Source of the DNA: Actinomarinicola tropica
GTDB taxonomy: Bacteria; Actinomycetota; Acidimicrobiia; Acidimicrobiales; SKKL01
DNA: 64,000 nt
Assembly (NCBI RefSeq): GCF_009650215.1
Contig: NZ_CP045851.1
Coordinates: forward strand, 1,651,189-1,715,188
Direction of reading: 5' to 3'
Both the position numbers and the translations under genes were made by a program. The notes beneath the pieces were generated by a model. That model had not been told where the DNA came from. It did no database searches and saw only the letters and a list, made by a program, of their open reading frames with translations. Of the stretch, positions 16,931 to 25,725 are shown piece by piece. The stretch's first letter is position 1. Every line of letters starts with the position of its first letter.

Positions 16931-18202
16931 TCAGCCGCGCTGCTCGATCGGCTGGTACTCGCGCTGGTCGACGCCGACGTAGAGCTGGCGGGGACGGGTG
17001 ATGCGGACGTTCTGCTCGAGGCCCTCGAGCCAGTGCGCGAGCCACCCCGAGGTGCGGGGGATGGCGAACAGCACGGTGAACATCTCGAGCGGGAAGCCCA
17101 TCGACTGGTAGATGAGGCCCGAGTAGAAGTCGACGTTCGGGTAGAGCTTGCGGCTGATGAAGTAGTCGTCGCTGAGGGCGACCTCCTCGAGCTTCAGCGC
17201 GATGTCGAGCAGCGGGTTCTTGCCCGTGACCTCGAAGACCTCGTCGGCCGTCTTCTTGATGATCGCGGCCCGGGGGTCGTAGCTCTTGTAGACCCGGTGG
17301 CCGAAGCCCTGCATGCGACGGTCGCCGGCCTTGACGCTGGCGACGAAGTCGTCGACGTTCTCGTAGCTGCCGATCTCGGTGAGCATGCGGATGACGGCCT
17401 CGTTGGCGCCGCCGTGCCGCGGGCCGTAGAGGGCGGCGGCGGCCGCGGCGGTGGCCGAGTAGGGGTCGGCGTGGGAGCTGCCGACGGTGCGCATCGCGGT
17501 GGTCGAGCAGTTCTGCTCGTGGTCGGCGTGGAGGATGAACAGCACGTCGAGCGCACGGGACAGGACCGGGTCGGCCTCGTAGTGCGGCTCGGCGATCTTC
17601 CACATCATCGACAGGAAGTTCGACGGGAAGTCGAGGTCGTTGTCCGGGTAGACGAACGGCATGCCGACGCTGAAGCGGTGGGCGCCGGCAGCGAGGGTGG
17701 GCATCTTGGCGATGAGGCGGATGATCTGCTTCATCCGCACCGACGGGTCGTCGATGTCCTTCGCCTCGGGGTAGAAGGTCGACAGCGCGGCGATGGCCGA
17801 CACGAGCATCCCCATCGGGTGCGCGTCGTGGTGGAATCCCTCCATGAAGCGCTTCCGTACGTTCTCGTGGATGAACGTGTGGTGGGTGATCTCGTGCGAC
17901 CAGCTGTCGTACTGCGCGGCCGTGGGCAGCTCGCCGTGGATGAGCAGGTACGCGACCTCGAGGTAGGTCGACTGCTCGGCGAGCTGCTCGATCGGGTAGC
18001 CGCGGTAGCGGAGGATGCCGGCCTCGCCGTCGAGCTCGGTGATGCTGCTCGACGCCGCAGCGGTGGCGCCGAAGGCCGGATCGAAGAACCAGATGCCGGG
18101 CAGCAGCTTCTGGAACGCGCCCGCGTCGACACCTCCGTTGACGATCGGGATCTCGACCGCTTCTCCGGTGCGGTTGTCGACGATGGTGACGGACTCAGCC
18201 AC
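16931..18202 (-). CDS. gltA: citrate synthase
   Basis: A 423-residue citrate synthase, which condenses acetyl-CoA and oxaloacetate to open the TCA cycle. The catalytic region is intact: HADHEQNCSTTAMRTVGSS, then GPRHGGANEAV and MQGFGHRVYKSYDPRA. Residues 1-45 carry the small N-terminal domain typical of type II (hexameric, NADH-sensitive) enzymes, though allostery cannot be judged. The start is GTG at 18202 with GGGAGCTGGAG upstream. Aconitase lies about 9 kb away in the same orientation. Confidence 0.95.
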   Translation of the reverse strand: MAESVTIVDNRTGEAVEIPIVNGGVDAGAFQKLLPGIWFFDPAFGATAAASSSITELDGEAGILRYRGYPIEQLAEQSTYLEVAYLLIHGELPTAAQYDSWSHEITHHTFIHENVRKRFMEGFHHDAHPMGMLVSAIAALSTFYPEAKDIDDPSVRMKQIIRLIAKMPTLAAGAHRFSVGMPFVYPDNDLDFPSNFLSMMWKIAEPHYEADPVLSRALDVLFILHADHEQNCSTTAMRTVGSSHADPYSATAAAAAALYGPRHGGANEAVIRMLTEIGSYENVDDFVASVKAGDRRMQGFGHRVYKSYDPRAAIIKKTADEVFEVTGKNPLLDIALKLEEVALSDDYFISRKLYPNVDFYSGLIYQSMGFPLEMFTVLFAIPRTSGWLAHWLEGLEQNVRITRPRQLYVGVDQREYQPIEQRG

Positions 18203-18383
18203 TCCAGCTCCCAAGCGATCGGTGTTTCGGTACCTCCCGCGCTCGGCGCGGGTCGTCCCGAGGGTACCGCCCCGACCACGCCCACGGTCACTGACCGCGG
18301 ATGCACGCCGTCGCTTCACGCACCGTTCACCCGGGCGATCCGCCGAGGCGAGGAGCGTTGCTCGTGGAGGAGGTGGGGGAGCG

Positions 18384-18884
18384 GTGACACCCGGGGCCCA
18401 CCGATGGCTCCCCACGGCGTCCGCCTCGGTCGGGCTGGTGGTCGCGTACGCGCTGCTGCCGCTCACCGGCCGGGATCGCAGCTGGGGCGTCGCGCTGGGA
18501 TCGTTGCTCCTCGTCGCGACCGTCCCCTACGTGGCGGTCGAGGTGCGATCGGTCCTCCGCGGGACGGCACCGTTCCAGGACGCCGTGGCGGCGGTCGTGG
18601 TCGTCTCGACGATGGCGGTCGTCGGGCCGGCGGCCACCTACTACGGGCTCGCCGCCGCTGGCGGTCATTTCGAGGGCCTCGCCACCAAGGTGGACGCGCT
18701 CTACTTCACGATGTCGATCGTCTCGACCGTGGGCTTCGGGGACATCCGTCCGGTCGGGCAGGGCGCACGCCTCGTCACGACGCTGCACATCGTCGTCACC
18801 ATCGTCGTCGTGGGTGGGGCGGTGCGACTGCTCACCTGGGCGGCGCGCCACCGCATGACCGGTGGCGGGTCCGACCGGGCGTAG
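18384..18884 (+). CDS. two-TM potassium channel family protein
   Basis: A 166-residue membrane protein. Two helices at about 10-55 and one near 68-90 precede the re-entrant pore loop TMSIVSTVGFGDIRPVG, in which TVGFGD is the K+ selectivity filter. A final inner helix (TTLHIVVTIVVVGGAVRLL) follows. No RCK or cyclic-nucleotide domain is attached, so gating is unknown. The GTG start follows a GGAGGAGG purine run. It diverges from citrate synthase and abuts the carboxyltransferase gene tail to tail with a 4-base gap. Confidence 0.88.
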   Translation: MTPGAHRWLPTASASVGLVVAYALLPLTGRDRSWGVALGSLLLVATVPYVAVEVRSVLRGTAPFQDAVAAVVVVSTMAVVGPAATYYGLAAAGGHFEGLATKVDALYFTMSIVSTVGFGDIRPVGQGARLVTTLHIVVTIVVVGGAVRLLTWAARHRMTGGGSDRA

Positions 18885-18888
18885 CCGC

Positions 18889-20256
18889 TCAGAGCGGGGT
18901 GTTGTCGTGGCGGCGCCCGACGATGCGCTCGCGCTTCGACGCCAGCAGATCGAAGGCGGCCGCGACCTCGCGTCGGGTCTCCGCCGGCTCGATCACCGCG
19001 TCGATCGAGCCGCGCTCGGCGGCGACGTAGGGGTTGAGCAGCCGCTCGGCGTAGTCGGCCTCGAGCTGCTCCAGTCGCTCGGGGGTCTCGCCCCGGTGGA
19101 GCACGGCGCTCGCCTGCTTCGCGCCCATGACGGCGATCTCCGCCCCGGGCCAGGCGAGCATCAGGTCGTTGCCCATGTGCTTGGAGTCCATGACGATGTA
19201 CGCCCCGCCGTAGGACTTGCGCATCACCAGCGCGACGCGGGGCACCGTCGCCCGGGCGTACGCGAACGCGAGCTGGGCGCCGTGGCGGATCATCCCCCGC
19301 CACTCGAGGTCCTTGCCCGGGTAGAAGCCGCTGGTGTCGATGAGCGTGAGCAGCGGGATGTTGAACGCGTCGCAGAACGCCACGAACCGCGCGCCCTTCT
19401 GCGACGCCGGGATGTCGAGCGTGCCGGCGAGGGCCTGGGGTTGGTTGGCCACCACGCCCACGGTCCGGCCGCCCACCGTGGCCAGGGCGGTGACGAGGTT
19501 CGGGGCCCACCCAGCGCGCAGCTCGAGGATCTCGCCCTCGTCGACGATCGCCCGGGCGACGTCACGGACGTCGTAGCTGCCCGTCGAGGTCGTGGGGAGG
19601 AGCTCGCCGACCTCCGGCACCAGCCGGTCGACGGGATCGTCGGTGGGCCAGCTCGGCGGGAGCTCGTCGAGGTGCGAGGGCAGGTGGGCGAGCAGGTCGG
19701 TCAGGGCGTCGATCGCCTCGTCGCCGTCCGCGACGAGCATCGAGGCCAGGCCCGACGACCGGGCGTGGGCGGCGGGTCCGCCGAGGGCGGTCGTCGTGAT
19801 CGGCACCCCGGTGAACTGGCGGACCATCGCCGGTCCGCTGAGGAAGGCGTAGCTCTCCTCGGTCATCACGACGTGGTCGGCGAGGCCGAGCAGCAGCGCC
19901 GGCCCGGAGACGGCGGGTCCCGTGGCGGCGGCGAGGACGGGCACGATCCCCGAGCAGGCGACGATCTCGCGCGCCGCGGTGCCCCAGCCGTGCAGTGCGG
20001 GGAGGCCCTCGCCGATGTCGGCGCCGCTCGACGCCAGCAGCATCACGAGCGGGACGCGCGACTGGCGGGCCTGGCGGGCTGCGGCGGCGATCGTGGCACC
20101 GTCGGACGGCAGCAGCGCGCCGCGGTGCTCGTCGCCGTTCGACTCCACGACCACGACGGGTCGGCCTCCGAGGCGGTCGACCCGGCTCCCGACGCTGCCC
20201 GGTGTCCGGGCCCGCAGCGGCAGCGGGTGCGAGTGGAGCGGCGAGGTCATGGCCAT
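18889..20256 (-). CDS. acyl-CoA carboxylase carboxyltransferase (beta) subunit, short N-terminus
   Basis: A 455-residue carboxyltransferase that moves carboxyl from biotin to an acyl-CoA such as propionyl-CoA. Two crotonase-like halves are visible: SGADIGEGLPALHGWG then ATGPAVSGPALLLGLADHVVM, and later FVAFCDAFNIPLLTLIDTSGFYPGKDLEW then SYGGAYIVMDSKHMGNDLMLAWPGAEIAVMGAKQA. It lacks the N-terminal 50-60 residues that full-length (about 520) family members carry. No biotin carboxylase or carrier subunit gene is near. Substrate is unassigned. An ATG two codons inside is an alternative start. Confidence 0.88.
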   Translation of the reverse strand: MAMTSPLHSHPLPLRARTPGSVGSRVDRLGGRPVVVVESNGDEHRGALLPSDGATIAAAARQARQSRVPLVMLLASSGADIGEGLPALHGWGTAAREIVACSGIVPVLAAATGPAVSGPALLLGLADHVVMTEESYAFLSGPAMVRQFTGVPITTTALGGPAAHARSSGLASMLVADGDEAIDALTDLLAHLPSHLDELPPSWPTDDPVDRLVPEVGELLPTTSTGSYDVRDVARAIVDEGEILELRAGWAPNLVTALATVGGRTVGVVANQPQALAGTLDIPASQKGARFVAFCDAFNIPLLTLIDTSGFYPGKDLEWRGMIRHGAQLAFAYARATVPRVALVMRKSYGGAYIVMDSKHMGNDLMLAWPGAEIAVMGAKQASAVLHRGETPERLEQLEADYAERLLNPYVAAERGSIDAVIEPAETRREVAAAFDLLASKRERIVGRRHDNTPL

Positions 20257-20318
20257 GCGACCAGCGAAGGGAGGGCTTCGTTACCCGGCGCCGCGGGGGG
20301 ATGGGGCAGGGAAAAATG

Positions 20319-20353
20319 GAACAGGACCGGCCGGGGGGAGGCCAGTCCTGTTC
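20319..20353. promoter_or_regulatory. 9-bp inverted repeat in the carboxyltransferase/LysR divergent region
   Basis: GAACAGGAC and its exact complement GTCCTGTTC flank 17 bases; three more pairs (GGC/GCC) form inside after one mismatch. It lies about 63 bases upstream of the carboxyltransferase start and 159 before the LysR start. It could be a leader hairpin of the minus-strand transcript or a protein-binding site. Confidence 0.5.
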
Positions 20354-20511
20354 AGGGCGACGAGGTCATTGGGGGGGACCGAACCTTCGTCACCGGCTCG
20401 AGGCGACCCTGGGGGGAGGGTGCAGAGCCTCGGCGTATGTAGGGCTCATTGTGAAGGCACGCACGTGATCTGTCCAACAGTTGTTCGAGATAGGTGCCAT
20501 CATTCTGGGCG

Positions 20512-21468
20512 ATGGATCTCCGCCAGCTGAACGCCCTCGCCGCCGTCCACGACCACGGGTCGTTCTCCGCCGCCGCCCGGGCGCTGCACACCGTGCAGTC
20601 CAACGTGTCCACCCACGTGGCCCGCCTCGAGCGAGAGCTCGGTGCCACGCTCGTCGACCGGAGCTCCGGGCAGCTCACCGAGGAGGGCCTCGCCGTCCTC
20701 GACCGCACCCGTCGGATCAACGCCGAGCTCGACGCCATGACCGCCGACGTGGCCTCGATGGGCGACGTCGTCTCCGGCGGGGCCCGCATCGGCGTCATCG
20801 GCACCGTCGGCCGCTGGCTCGTGCCCCGCCTGGTCGAGGCGGTGCAGCGCGAGCACCCGCTCGTCCGGCTCGGGATCCTCGACGCCACCACCACCTCGCT
20901 CGTCCCCCTGGTGCAGAGCGGCGACCTCGACCTGGCCATCGTCAACATCCCCTCGGCCGGCCCCGACCTCGACACCATGCCGCTCTTCGCAGAGGACCGC
21001 GTCCTCGTCGTCCCCACCGACCACCCCCTCGCCGCCTCCGACCACGTGGCGCTCGCCGAGGCCGCCGAGCACCCGCTGCTGATGCCGCCGGTCGGGACGT
21101 CCTTCCGCGACGAGCTCGACGGCGCGGCGGCCCGCGCCGGTGTCGAGCTCACCGCCCAGGCGGAGGTGGACGGCATGCGGCTCCTGGCCTCGCTGGCGTT
21201 CCAGGGCTTCGGCCCTGCGGTCGTGCCCTCGGGTGCCGTCCCCTCCTACGTCGGCGGCGACTGGACCGTCGTGGCCGTCGACGACCTCACGCCTCGCTCG
21301 GTCGGGATCGTGGTGCGGTCGAAGGGCCGGCCGAGCCGGGCGGCCCGCGCGGTCCGGGACCGGATCGTCGACGTGGTCGCCGTGCAGCTCGGCACCCGCA
21401 CCGGGATCCACGAGCTGCCCGACGGCCCGCGCCCCGCCGCCGGTGACGCCGAGGGCGGGCGGTCGTAG
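20512..21468 (+). CDS. LysR family transcriptional regulator
   Basis: A 318-residue LysR regulator. The winged helix-turn-helix occupies about 1-60 (LNALAAVHDHGSFSAAARALHTVQSNVSTHVARLE). A periplasmic-binding-protein-like effector domain spans about 85-295. Effector and targets are unknown. The divergent carboxyltransferase gene is the most likely target, since LysR proteins often control the gene they diverge from. The ATG at 20512 is used; a GTG six codons upstream is possible but adds no homology. Confidence 0.9.
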   Translation: MDLRQLNALAAVHDHGSFSAAARALHTVQSNVSTHVARLERELGATLVDRSSGQLTEEGLAVLDRTRRINAELDAMTADVASMGDVVSGGARIGVIGTVGRWLVPRLVEAVQREHPLVRLGILDATTTSLVPLVQSGDLDLAIVNIPSAGPDLDTMPLFAEDRVLVVPTDHPLAASDHVALAEAAEHPLLMPPVGTSFRDELDGAAARAGVELTAQAEVDGMRLLASLAFQGFGPAVVPSGAVPSYVGGDWTVVAVDDLTPRSVGIVVRSKGRPSRAARAVRDRIVDVVAVQLGTRTGIHELPDGPRPAAGDAEGGRS

Positions 21469-21477
21469 GCTCCGGCC

Positions 21478-22893
21478 ATGGCGCGCGACGCGGCGATCTT
21501 CGACCTCGACCGCACGCTCCTCGCCGGGGCGAGCGGGCCGGTCATCACCCAGCACCTCCGACTCGCCGGTGTGCTCCCCGAGCGCTCGATCCCGGGCGAA
21601 GGAGCGATCTACCGGATCTTCGACATCGTCGGCGAGAACCGCCCGACGATGATGATCACCCGGCAGGCGGCACGGGCGGCGGCGGGGTGGGCCGTCGACG
21701 ACGTCCGGGCGGCGGGCGAGGCCGCCGCCGAGGTCCTGGCCGACCGCGTGCCGCACCGGGCGCGCACCGAGATCGCCCGCCACCGCGAGGAGGGACGGCT
21801 GCTCGTCCTCGCCACCACGACCCCCCACGACCTCATCGAGCCGCTCGCGCGCCGGCTGGGCATCGATGCCGTCGTCGCCACCCGCTACGCGGCGCGCGAG
21901 GGCACCTACACCGGGGGCATCGAGGGCGAGTTCGTCTGGGGGAGGGGCAAGGAGCGCGCCGTGCGGTCCTGGGCCGCGGAGAGCGACGTCGACCTCGCCC
22001 GGAGCCACGCCTACTCCGACAGCTGGTACGACGTGCCGCTGCTCGGCACCGTCGGCCACCCCCACGCCGTGAACCCCGACCCGCGCCTGTTGGCCTACGC
22101 CGCCGCCCGGCGGTGGCCGATCGAGCACTTCGACGTCCCGCCGGGGATCCCGAAGCTGCTCGGCGTCGAGCCGCAGCGGGCCCTGCTGGCGCTCACCCGG
22201 CCCGAGATGTTCCCCTACGCCCGCTTCCGGTTCGAGGGCGTCGAGCACATCCCCCGCACCGGCCCGGCGCTCGTCGTCGCCAACCACCGCAGCTACTTCG
22301 ACGTCGTCGCCCTCGGCCTCACCTTCGGTCGTGCCGGTCGCGCCGTCCGCTTCCTCGGCAAGCGGGAGCTGTTCGACGTACCCGTCGCGGGGCCGCTCCT
22401 ACGGGCCCTCGGGGGCATCCAGGTGGATCGCGGCAGCGGGTCGGCCGCTCCGCTGCAGGCCGCGGAGGCCGCGCTGGCTGCGGGCGACCTCGTCGCGATC
22501 CTCCCCCAGGGGACGATCCCCCGTGGTCCGGCGTTCTTCGATCCCGAGCTGCAGGGCCGCCACGGCGCGGCGCGGCTGGCCGCCACCACCGGCGTGCCGG
22601 TCGTGCCGGTCGGCCTGTGGGGCACCGAGCGCGTGTGGCCGCGCTCGTCGCGGGTCCCGGAGGCGTGGAACGTGCTGCACCCGCCGACGGTCTCGGTGAC
22701 CGTCGGTGCCGCGCTCGATCCGCTGCCGCCCGAGGCCCTCCAGGACCTCGACGGGGCGACGAGGTCGATGATGGCGGCGATCGTCGACCTGCTGCCCGAC
22801 GAGGCCCGCCAACGCCACGAACCCACGGCCGAGGAGCTGGCCAGGACCTACCCGCCGGGGGCGGGCCCCGCGGGGGACGCCCCGGAGGGGTGA
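21478..22893 (+). CDS. HAD-IB hydrolase / 1-acylglycerol-3-phosphate O-acyltransferase fusion
   Basis: A 471-residue two-domain protein. The N-terminal HAD-IB phosphatase (about 1-215) has the DxDxT nucleophile motif in AIFDLDRTLL. The C-terminal PlsC-type acyltransferase (about 245-435) has NHRSYFD (NHxxxxD) and ILPQGTIPRG in place of the usual EGTRS block. The layout resembles mycobacterial PlsC (Rv2483c type), which makes phosphatidic acid. The HAD domain's role in such fusions is not established. It begins 9 bases after LysR. Confidence 0.9.
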   Translation: MARDAAIFDLDRTLLAGASGPVITQHLRLAGVLPERSIPGEGAIYRIFDIVGENRPTMMITRQAARAAAGWAVDDVRAAGEAAAEVLADRVPHRARTEIARHREEGRLLVLATTTPHDLIEPLARRLGIDAVVATRYAAREGTYTGGIEGEFVWGRGKERAVRSWAAESDVDLARSHAYSDSWYDVPLLGTVGHPHAVNPDPRLLAYAAARRWPIEHFDVPPGIPKLLGVEPQRALLALTRPEMFPYARFRFEGVEHIPRTGPALVVANHRSYFDVVALGLTFGRAGRAVRFLGKRELFDVPVAGPLLRALGGIQVDRGSGSAAPLQAAEAALAAGDLVAILPQGTIPRGPAFFDPELQGRHGAARLAATTGVPVVPVGLWGTERVWPRSSRVPEAWNVLHPPTVSVTVGAALDPLPPEALQDLDGATRSMMAAIVDLLPDEARQRHEPTAEELARTYPPGAGPAGDAPEG

Positions 22894-22912
22894 CGTTTCT
22901 TGTCCTGGGCCG

Positions 22913-22931
22913 TTAGGACTGCCTAACCTCA
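22913..22931 (+). promoter_or_regulatory. IdeR/DtxR-type iron box upstream of the iron ABC transporter
   Basis: The 19 bases TTAGGACTGCCTAACCTCA match the DtxR/IdeR consensus TTAGGTTAGCCTAACCTAA at 15 of 19 positions, including an intact right half. The box ends 30 bases upstream of the substrate-binding protein start, where a bound repressor would block the promoter. Iron-loaded IdeR/DtxR represses uptake genes, so the transporter should be on when iron is low. No such regulator gene lies in this window. Confidence 0.8.
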
Positions 22932-22961
22932 GGGCCACACCCACCCCCACCGGAGGAACCC

Positions 22962-24026
22962 GTGATCCGACCCTGGAAGCTCCTCGTGGCGTTGCTCGCC
23001 GCCGTGTCGCTCCTCGCCGCCGCCTGCGGCGACGACGACGGCGACGACGACGCCGGGACCGACACCTCGTCCGAGACCACCGCCGAAGACGCCTCGAGCA
23101 CCGACGCGCTCACCGTGTACTCGGGGCGCAGCGAGGAGCTCGTCGGGCCCCTCCTCGAGCAGTTCACCGAGGAGACCGGCATCGAGGTCGAGGTGCGCTA
23201 CGGCGACACGGCCGAGATGGCCTCGCTGATCCTCACCGAGGGCGACAACTCGCCTGCCGACGTGTACTACGGCCAGGACGCCGGGGCCCTCGGCGCACTG
23301 TCCAACGCCGGTCGGCTCGTCGAGCTCGACGACGCCATCCTCGACCTCGTGCCCGAAGGCCTTCGCTCGGCCGACGGCACGTGGGTGGGAACCTCGGGCC
23401 GCTCGCGGGTCGTGGTCTACAACACCGACGAGCTCGCCGAGGAGGACCTGCCGGACTCGATCCTCGAGTACACCGACCCCGAGTGGAGCGGCCGCATCGG
23501 CTGGGCGCCGACCAACGGCTCGTTCCAGGCCTTCGTCACCGCCCTGCGGGTCGCCGAGGGCGAGGACGCCGCACGTGAGTGGCTGGAGGGCATCGTCGCC
23601 AACGACCCGGTCACCTTCGACGGCAACTCCGCGATCGTCGAGGCCGTCGCCAACGGCGAGGTCGAGGTCGGCTTCGTGAACCACTACTACCTCTACCGCT
23701 ACCTCGCGGAGGACGCCGACTACCCGGCGGCCAACTACCTGTTCCCCTCGGACGACCCGGGCGGCCTCGTCAACGTCGCGGGCGCCGGCGTCCTCGACAC
23801 CTCCGACCAGCAGGACGAGGCGACCCAGCTGGTCGAGTTCCTCCTGTCGGAGGAGGCGCAGCGCTACTTCGCCGACGAGACCTACGAGATCCCCCTGGTC
23901 GAGGGCGTCGAGCCCGCGGAGGGCGTTCCGAGCGTGAGCGAGATCAACATCCCCGACATCGACCTCGGCCGCATCGACGACCTCGAGGGCACGTTGGCCC
24001 TCCTCACCGACGTCGGAGCACTCTAG
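22962..24026 (+). CDS. ferric-iron ABC transporter substrate-binding lipoprotein
   Basis: A 354-residue lipoprotein: signal peptide with lipobox LLAAAC (Cys at about 22), an acidic D/T-rich linker to about 48, then a FutA/FbpA-like binding domain (LTVYSGRSEELVGPLLEQF). The pair of adjacent tyrosines in VNHYYLYRYL matches the metal-ligating tyrosines of ferric-binding proteins. It delivers Fe(III) to the membrane permease encoded next. The GTG start follows GGAGGAA. An iron box sits 30 bases upstream. Confidence 0.92.
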   Translation: MIRPWKLLVALLAAVSLLAAACGDDDGDDDAGTDTSSETTAEDASSTDALTVYSGRSEELVGPLLEQFTEETGIEVEVRYGDTAEMASLILTEGDNSPADVYYGQDAGALGALSNAGRLVELDDAILDLVPEGLRSADGTWVGTSGRSRVVVYNTDELAEEDLPDSILEYTDPEWSGRIGWAPTNGSFQAFVTALRVAEGEDAAREWLEGIVANDPVTFDGNSAIVEAVANGEVEVGFVNHYYLYRYLAEDADYPAANYLFPSDDPGGLVNVAGAGVLDTSDQQDEATQLVEFLLSEEAQRYFADETYEIPLVEGVEPAEGVPSVSEINIPDIDLGRIDDLEGTLALLTDVGAL

Positions 24027-24030
24027 AGGT

Positions 24031-25725
24031 GTGACCTCGCTGACGACGGACCGGGACGACGGCACATCCGTGCACCGTCCCGGTCCGTCGTCGCGCCCGG
24101 CCCGGATCGACGTCGTGACCGTCCTGGGCCTGCTGGTCGCCGTCGGCGCCGCGCTGCCGCTGGCGTTCCTCCTCGTCCGGGCCCGAGAGGTCGGGTGGAG
24201 CCGCTCGCTCGAGATCGCCACCTCGGACCGGGCCCTCGAGCTCCTCGTCGACACGACCCTCCTCGCAGTGGCGGTGACCGCCGCCTGCCTCGTGATCGCC
24301 GTACCGCTGGCGTGGTTGACGGTCCGCACCGACCTGCCCGGCCGTCGCGCCTGGACCGTCCTGTCCGCCCTTCCCCTGGCCATCCCGACCTACGTCGGCG
24401 GCTACACGTTCGTCAGCGCGCTCGGGCCCCGAGGTCTGGTCCAGGGGTGGCTCGAGCCGCTCGGCGTCGATCGCCTGCCGGAGATCTACGGCTTCCCCGG
24501 CGCGTGGATGGTGCTGACGCTGTTCAGCTACCCCTACGTCCTGCTCCCGGTCCGCGCCGCGCTGCGTCGCCTCGACCCGAGCCTCGAAGAGGCCAGTCGG
24601 ACGCTCGGCCACGGTCGCCTCTCCACCTTCGTGCGCGTGGTGGTCCCCCAACTCCGTCCGGCGATGACGTCGGGGGCGCTGCTCGTGGCGCTCTACGCGC
24701 TGAGCGACTTCGGCGCCGTCGCGCTGCTCCGGTTCGACTCGTTCACGCGGGTGATCTTCGTGCAGCAGCGGGTGTCGTTCGATGTCTCGATCGCTGCGGT
24801 CTACGGGCTGATGCTCGTCGCCCTCACGGTGGCGGTCCTCGGCCTCGAGCAGTGGACCCGGGGTCGCGAGCAGTACCACCGGCTCCACGGCGGCGGGGCC
24901 CGGCTCGCCCGCACCGTGCACCTCGGACCCTGGCGGTGGGTGGCGGTCGCGGCCTGTGCCGTGCTCGTCCTCGTCGCGCTCGTCCTGCCGCTCGGTGTCA
25001 TCGTCTACTGGCTGCAGCGAGGGATGAGCGCCGGCGAGCCGCTGCGGCTGACCACCGACCTCGTCTGGGGGTCGGTGCGGGCGTCGGCGCTCGGCGCGCT
25101 GGGGGCCGTCGTCGCCGCGTGGCCGATCGCGACCCTGTCGGTCCGCCGTCCGGGCCGGCTCTCGCGGCTGGTCGAGCGCCTGTCCTGGTCCGGCTACGCC
25201 CTGCCCGGCGTCGTCGTCGCCCTGTCGCTCGTGTACTTCGGTGCTCGGTACCTGCCCGCGCTCTACCAGACCATGTGGATGCTGGTGTTCGCCTACGTCG
25301 TGCTGTTCCTGCCCCAGGCCGTCGGCGCCATCCGGAGCTCGATGCTGCAGGTCACGCCGTCCCTCGAGGAGGCGTCGCGCCTGCTGGGTGCCGGTCCGTT
25401 CGAGACGTTCAGGCGGATCAGCGTCCCGCTCGTCCGGCCCGGCCTCACAGCCGGGGGCATGCTCGTGTTCCTCACCTGCATGAAGGAGCTGCCGGCCACC
25501 CTCCTGCTCGCGCCGACCGGGTACTCCACGCTCGCGACCCAGGTGTACAACGCGACGGTGGAGGCGTTCTTCGCCCGGGCGGCAGCCCCGGCCCTCGCCC
25601 TGGTCGTGCTCGCCGCGCTCCCGATGGCGGTCCTGGTGCTCCGGGAGAACGAGCGGGAACTACGCCCGCCGACGGCTCAGGCCGAGGAGGAGACCGCTGA
25701 GGTGGGGGAGTCGGTGGTGCGCTGA
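24031..25725 (+). CDS. iron ABC transporter permease (fused two-domain FbpB type)
   Basis: A 564-residue permease with about 12 helices in two homologous halves, each ending with an EAA loop that docks to the ATPase (EEASRTLGHGRLSTFVRVVVP and EEASRLLGAGPFETFRRISVP). This fused layout is that of FbpB/SfuB-type ferric transporters. It starts 4 bases after the binding protein gene, so the two form an operon. The ATPase gene is not in line but on the opposite strand, converging with a 49-base overlap. Confidence 0.92.
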   Translation: MTSLTTDRDDGTSVHRPGPSSRPARIDVVTVLGLLVAVGAALPLAFLLVRAREVGWSRSLEIATSDRALELLVDTTLLAVAVTAACLVIAVPLAWLTVRTDLPGRRAWTVLSALPLAIPTYVGGYTFVSALGPRGLVQGWLEPLGVDRLPEIYGFPGAWMVLTLFSYPYVLLPVRAALRRLDPSLEEASRTLGHGRLSTFVRVVVPQLRPAMTSGALLVALYALSDFGAVALLRFDSFTRVIFVQQRVSFDVSIAAVYGLMLVALTVAVLGLEQWTRGREQYHRLHGGGARLARTVHLGPWRWVAVAACAVLVLVALVLPLGVIVYWLQRGMSAGEPLRLTTDLVWGSVRASALGALGAVVAAWPIATLSVRRPGRLSRLVERLSWSGYALPGVVVALSLVYFGARYLPALYQTMWMLVFAYVVLFLPQAVGAIRSSMLQVTPSLEEASRLLGAGPFETFRRISVPLVRPGLTAGGMLVFLTCMKELPATLLLAPTGYSTLATQVYNATVEAFFARAAAPALALVVLAALPMAVLVLRENERELRPPTAQAEEETAEVGESVVR

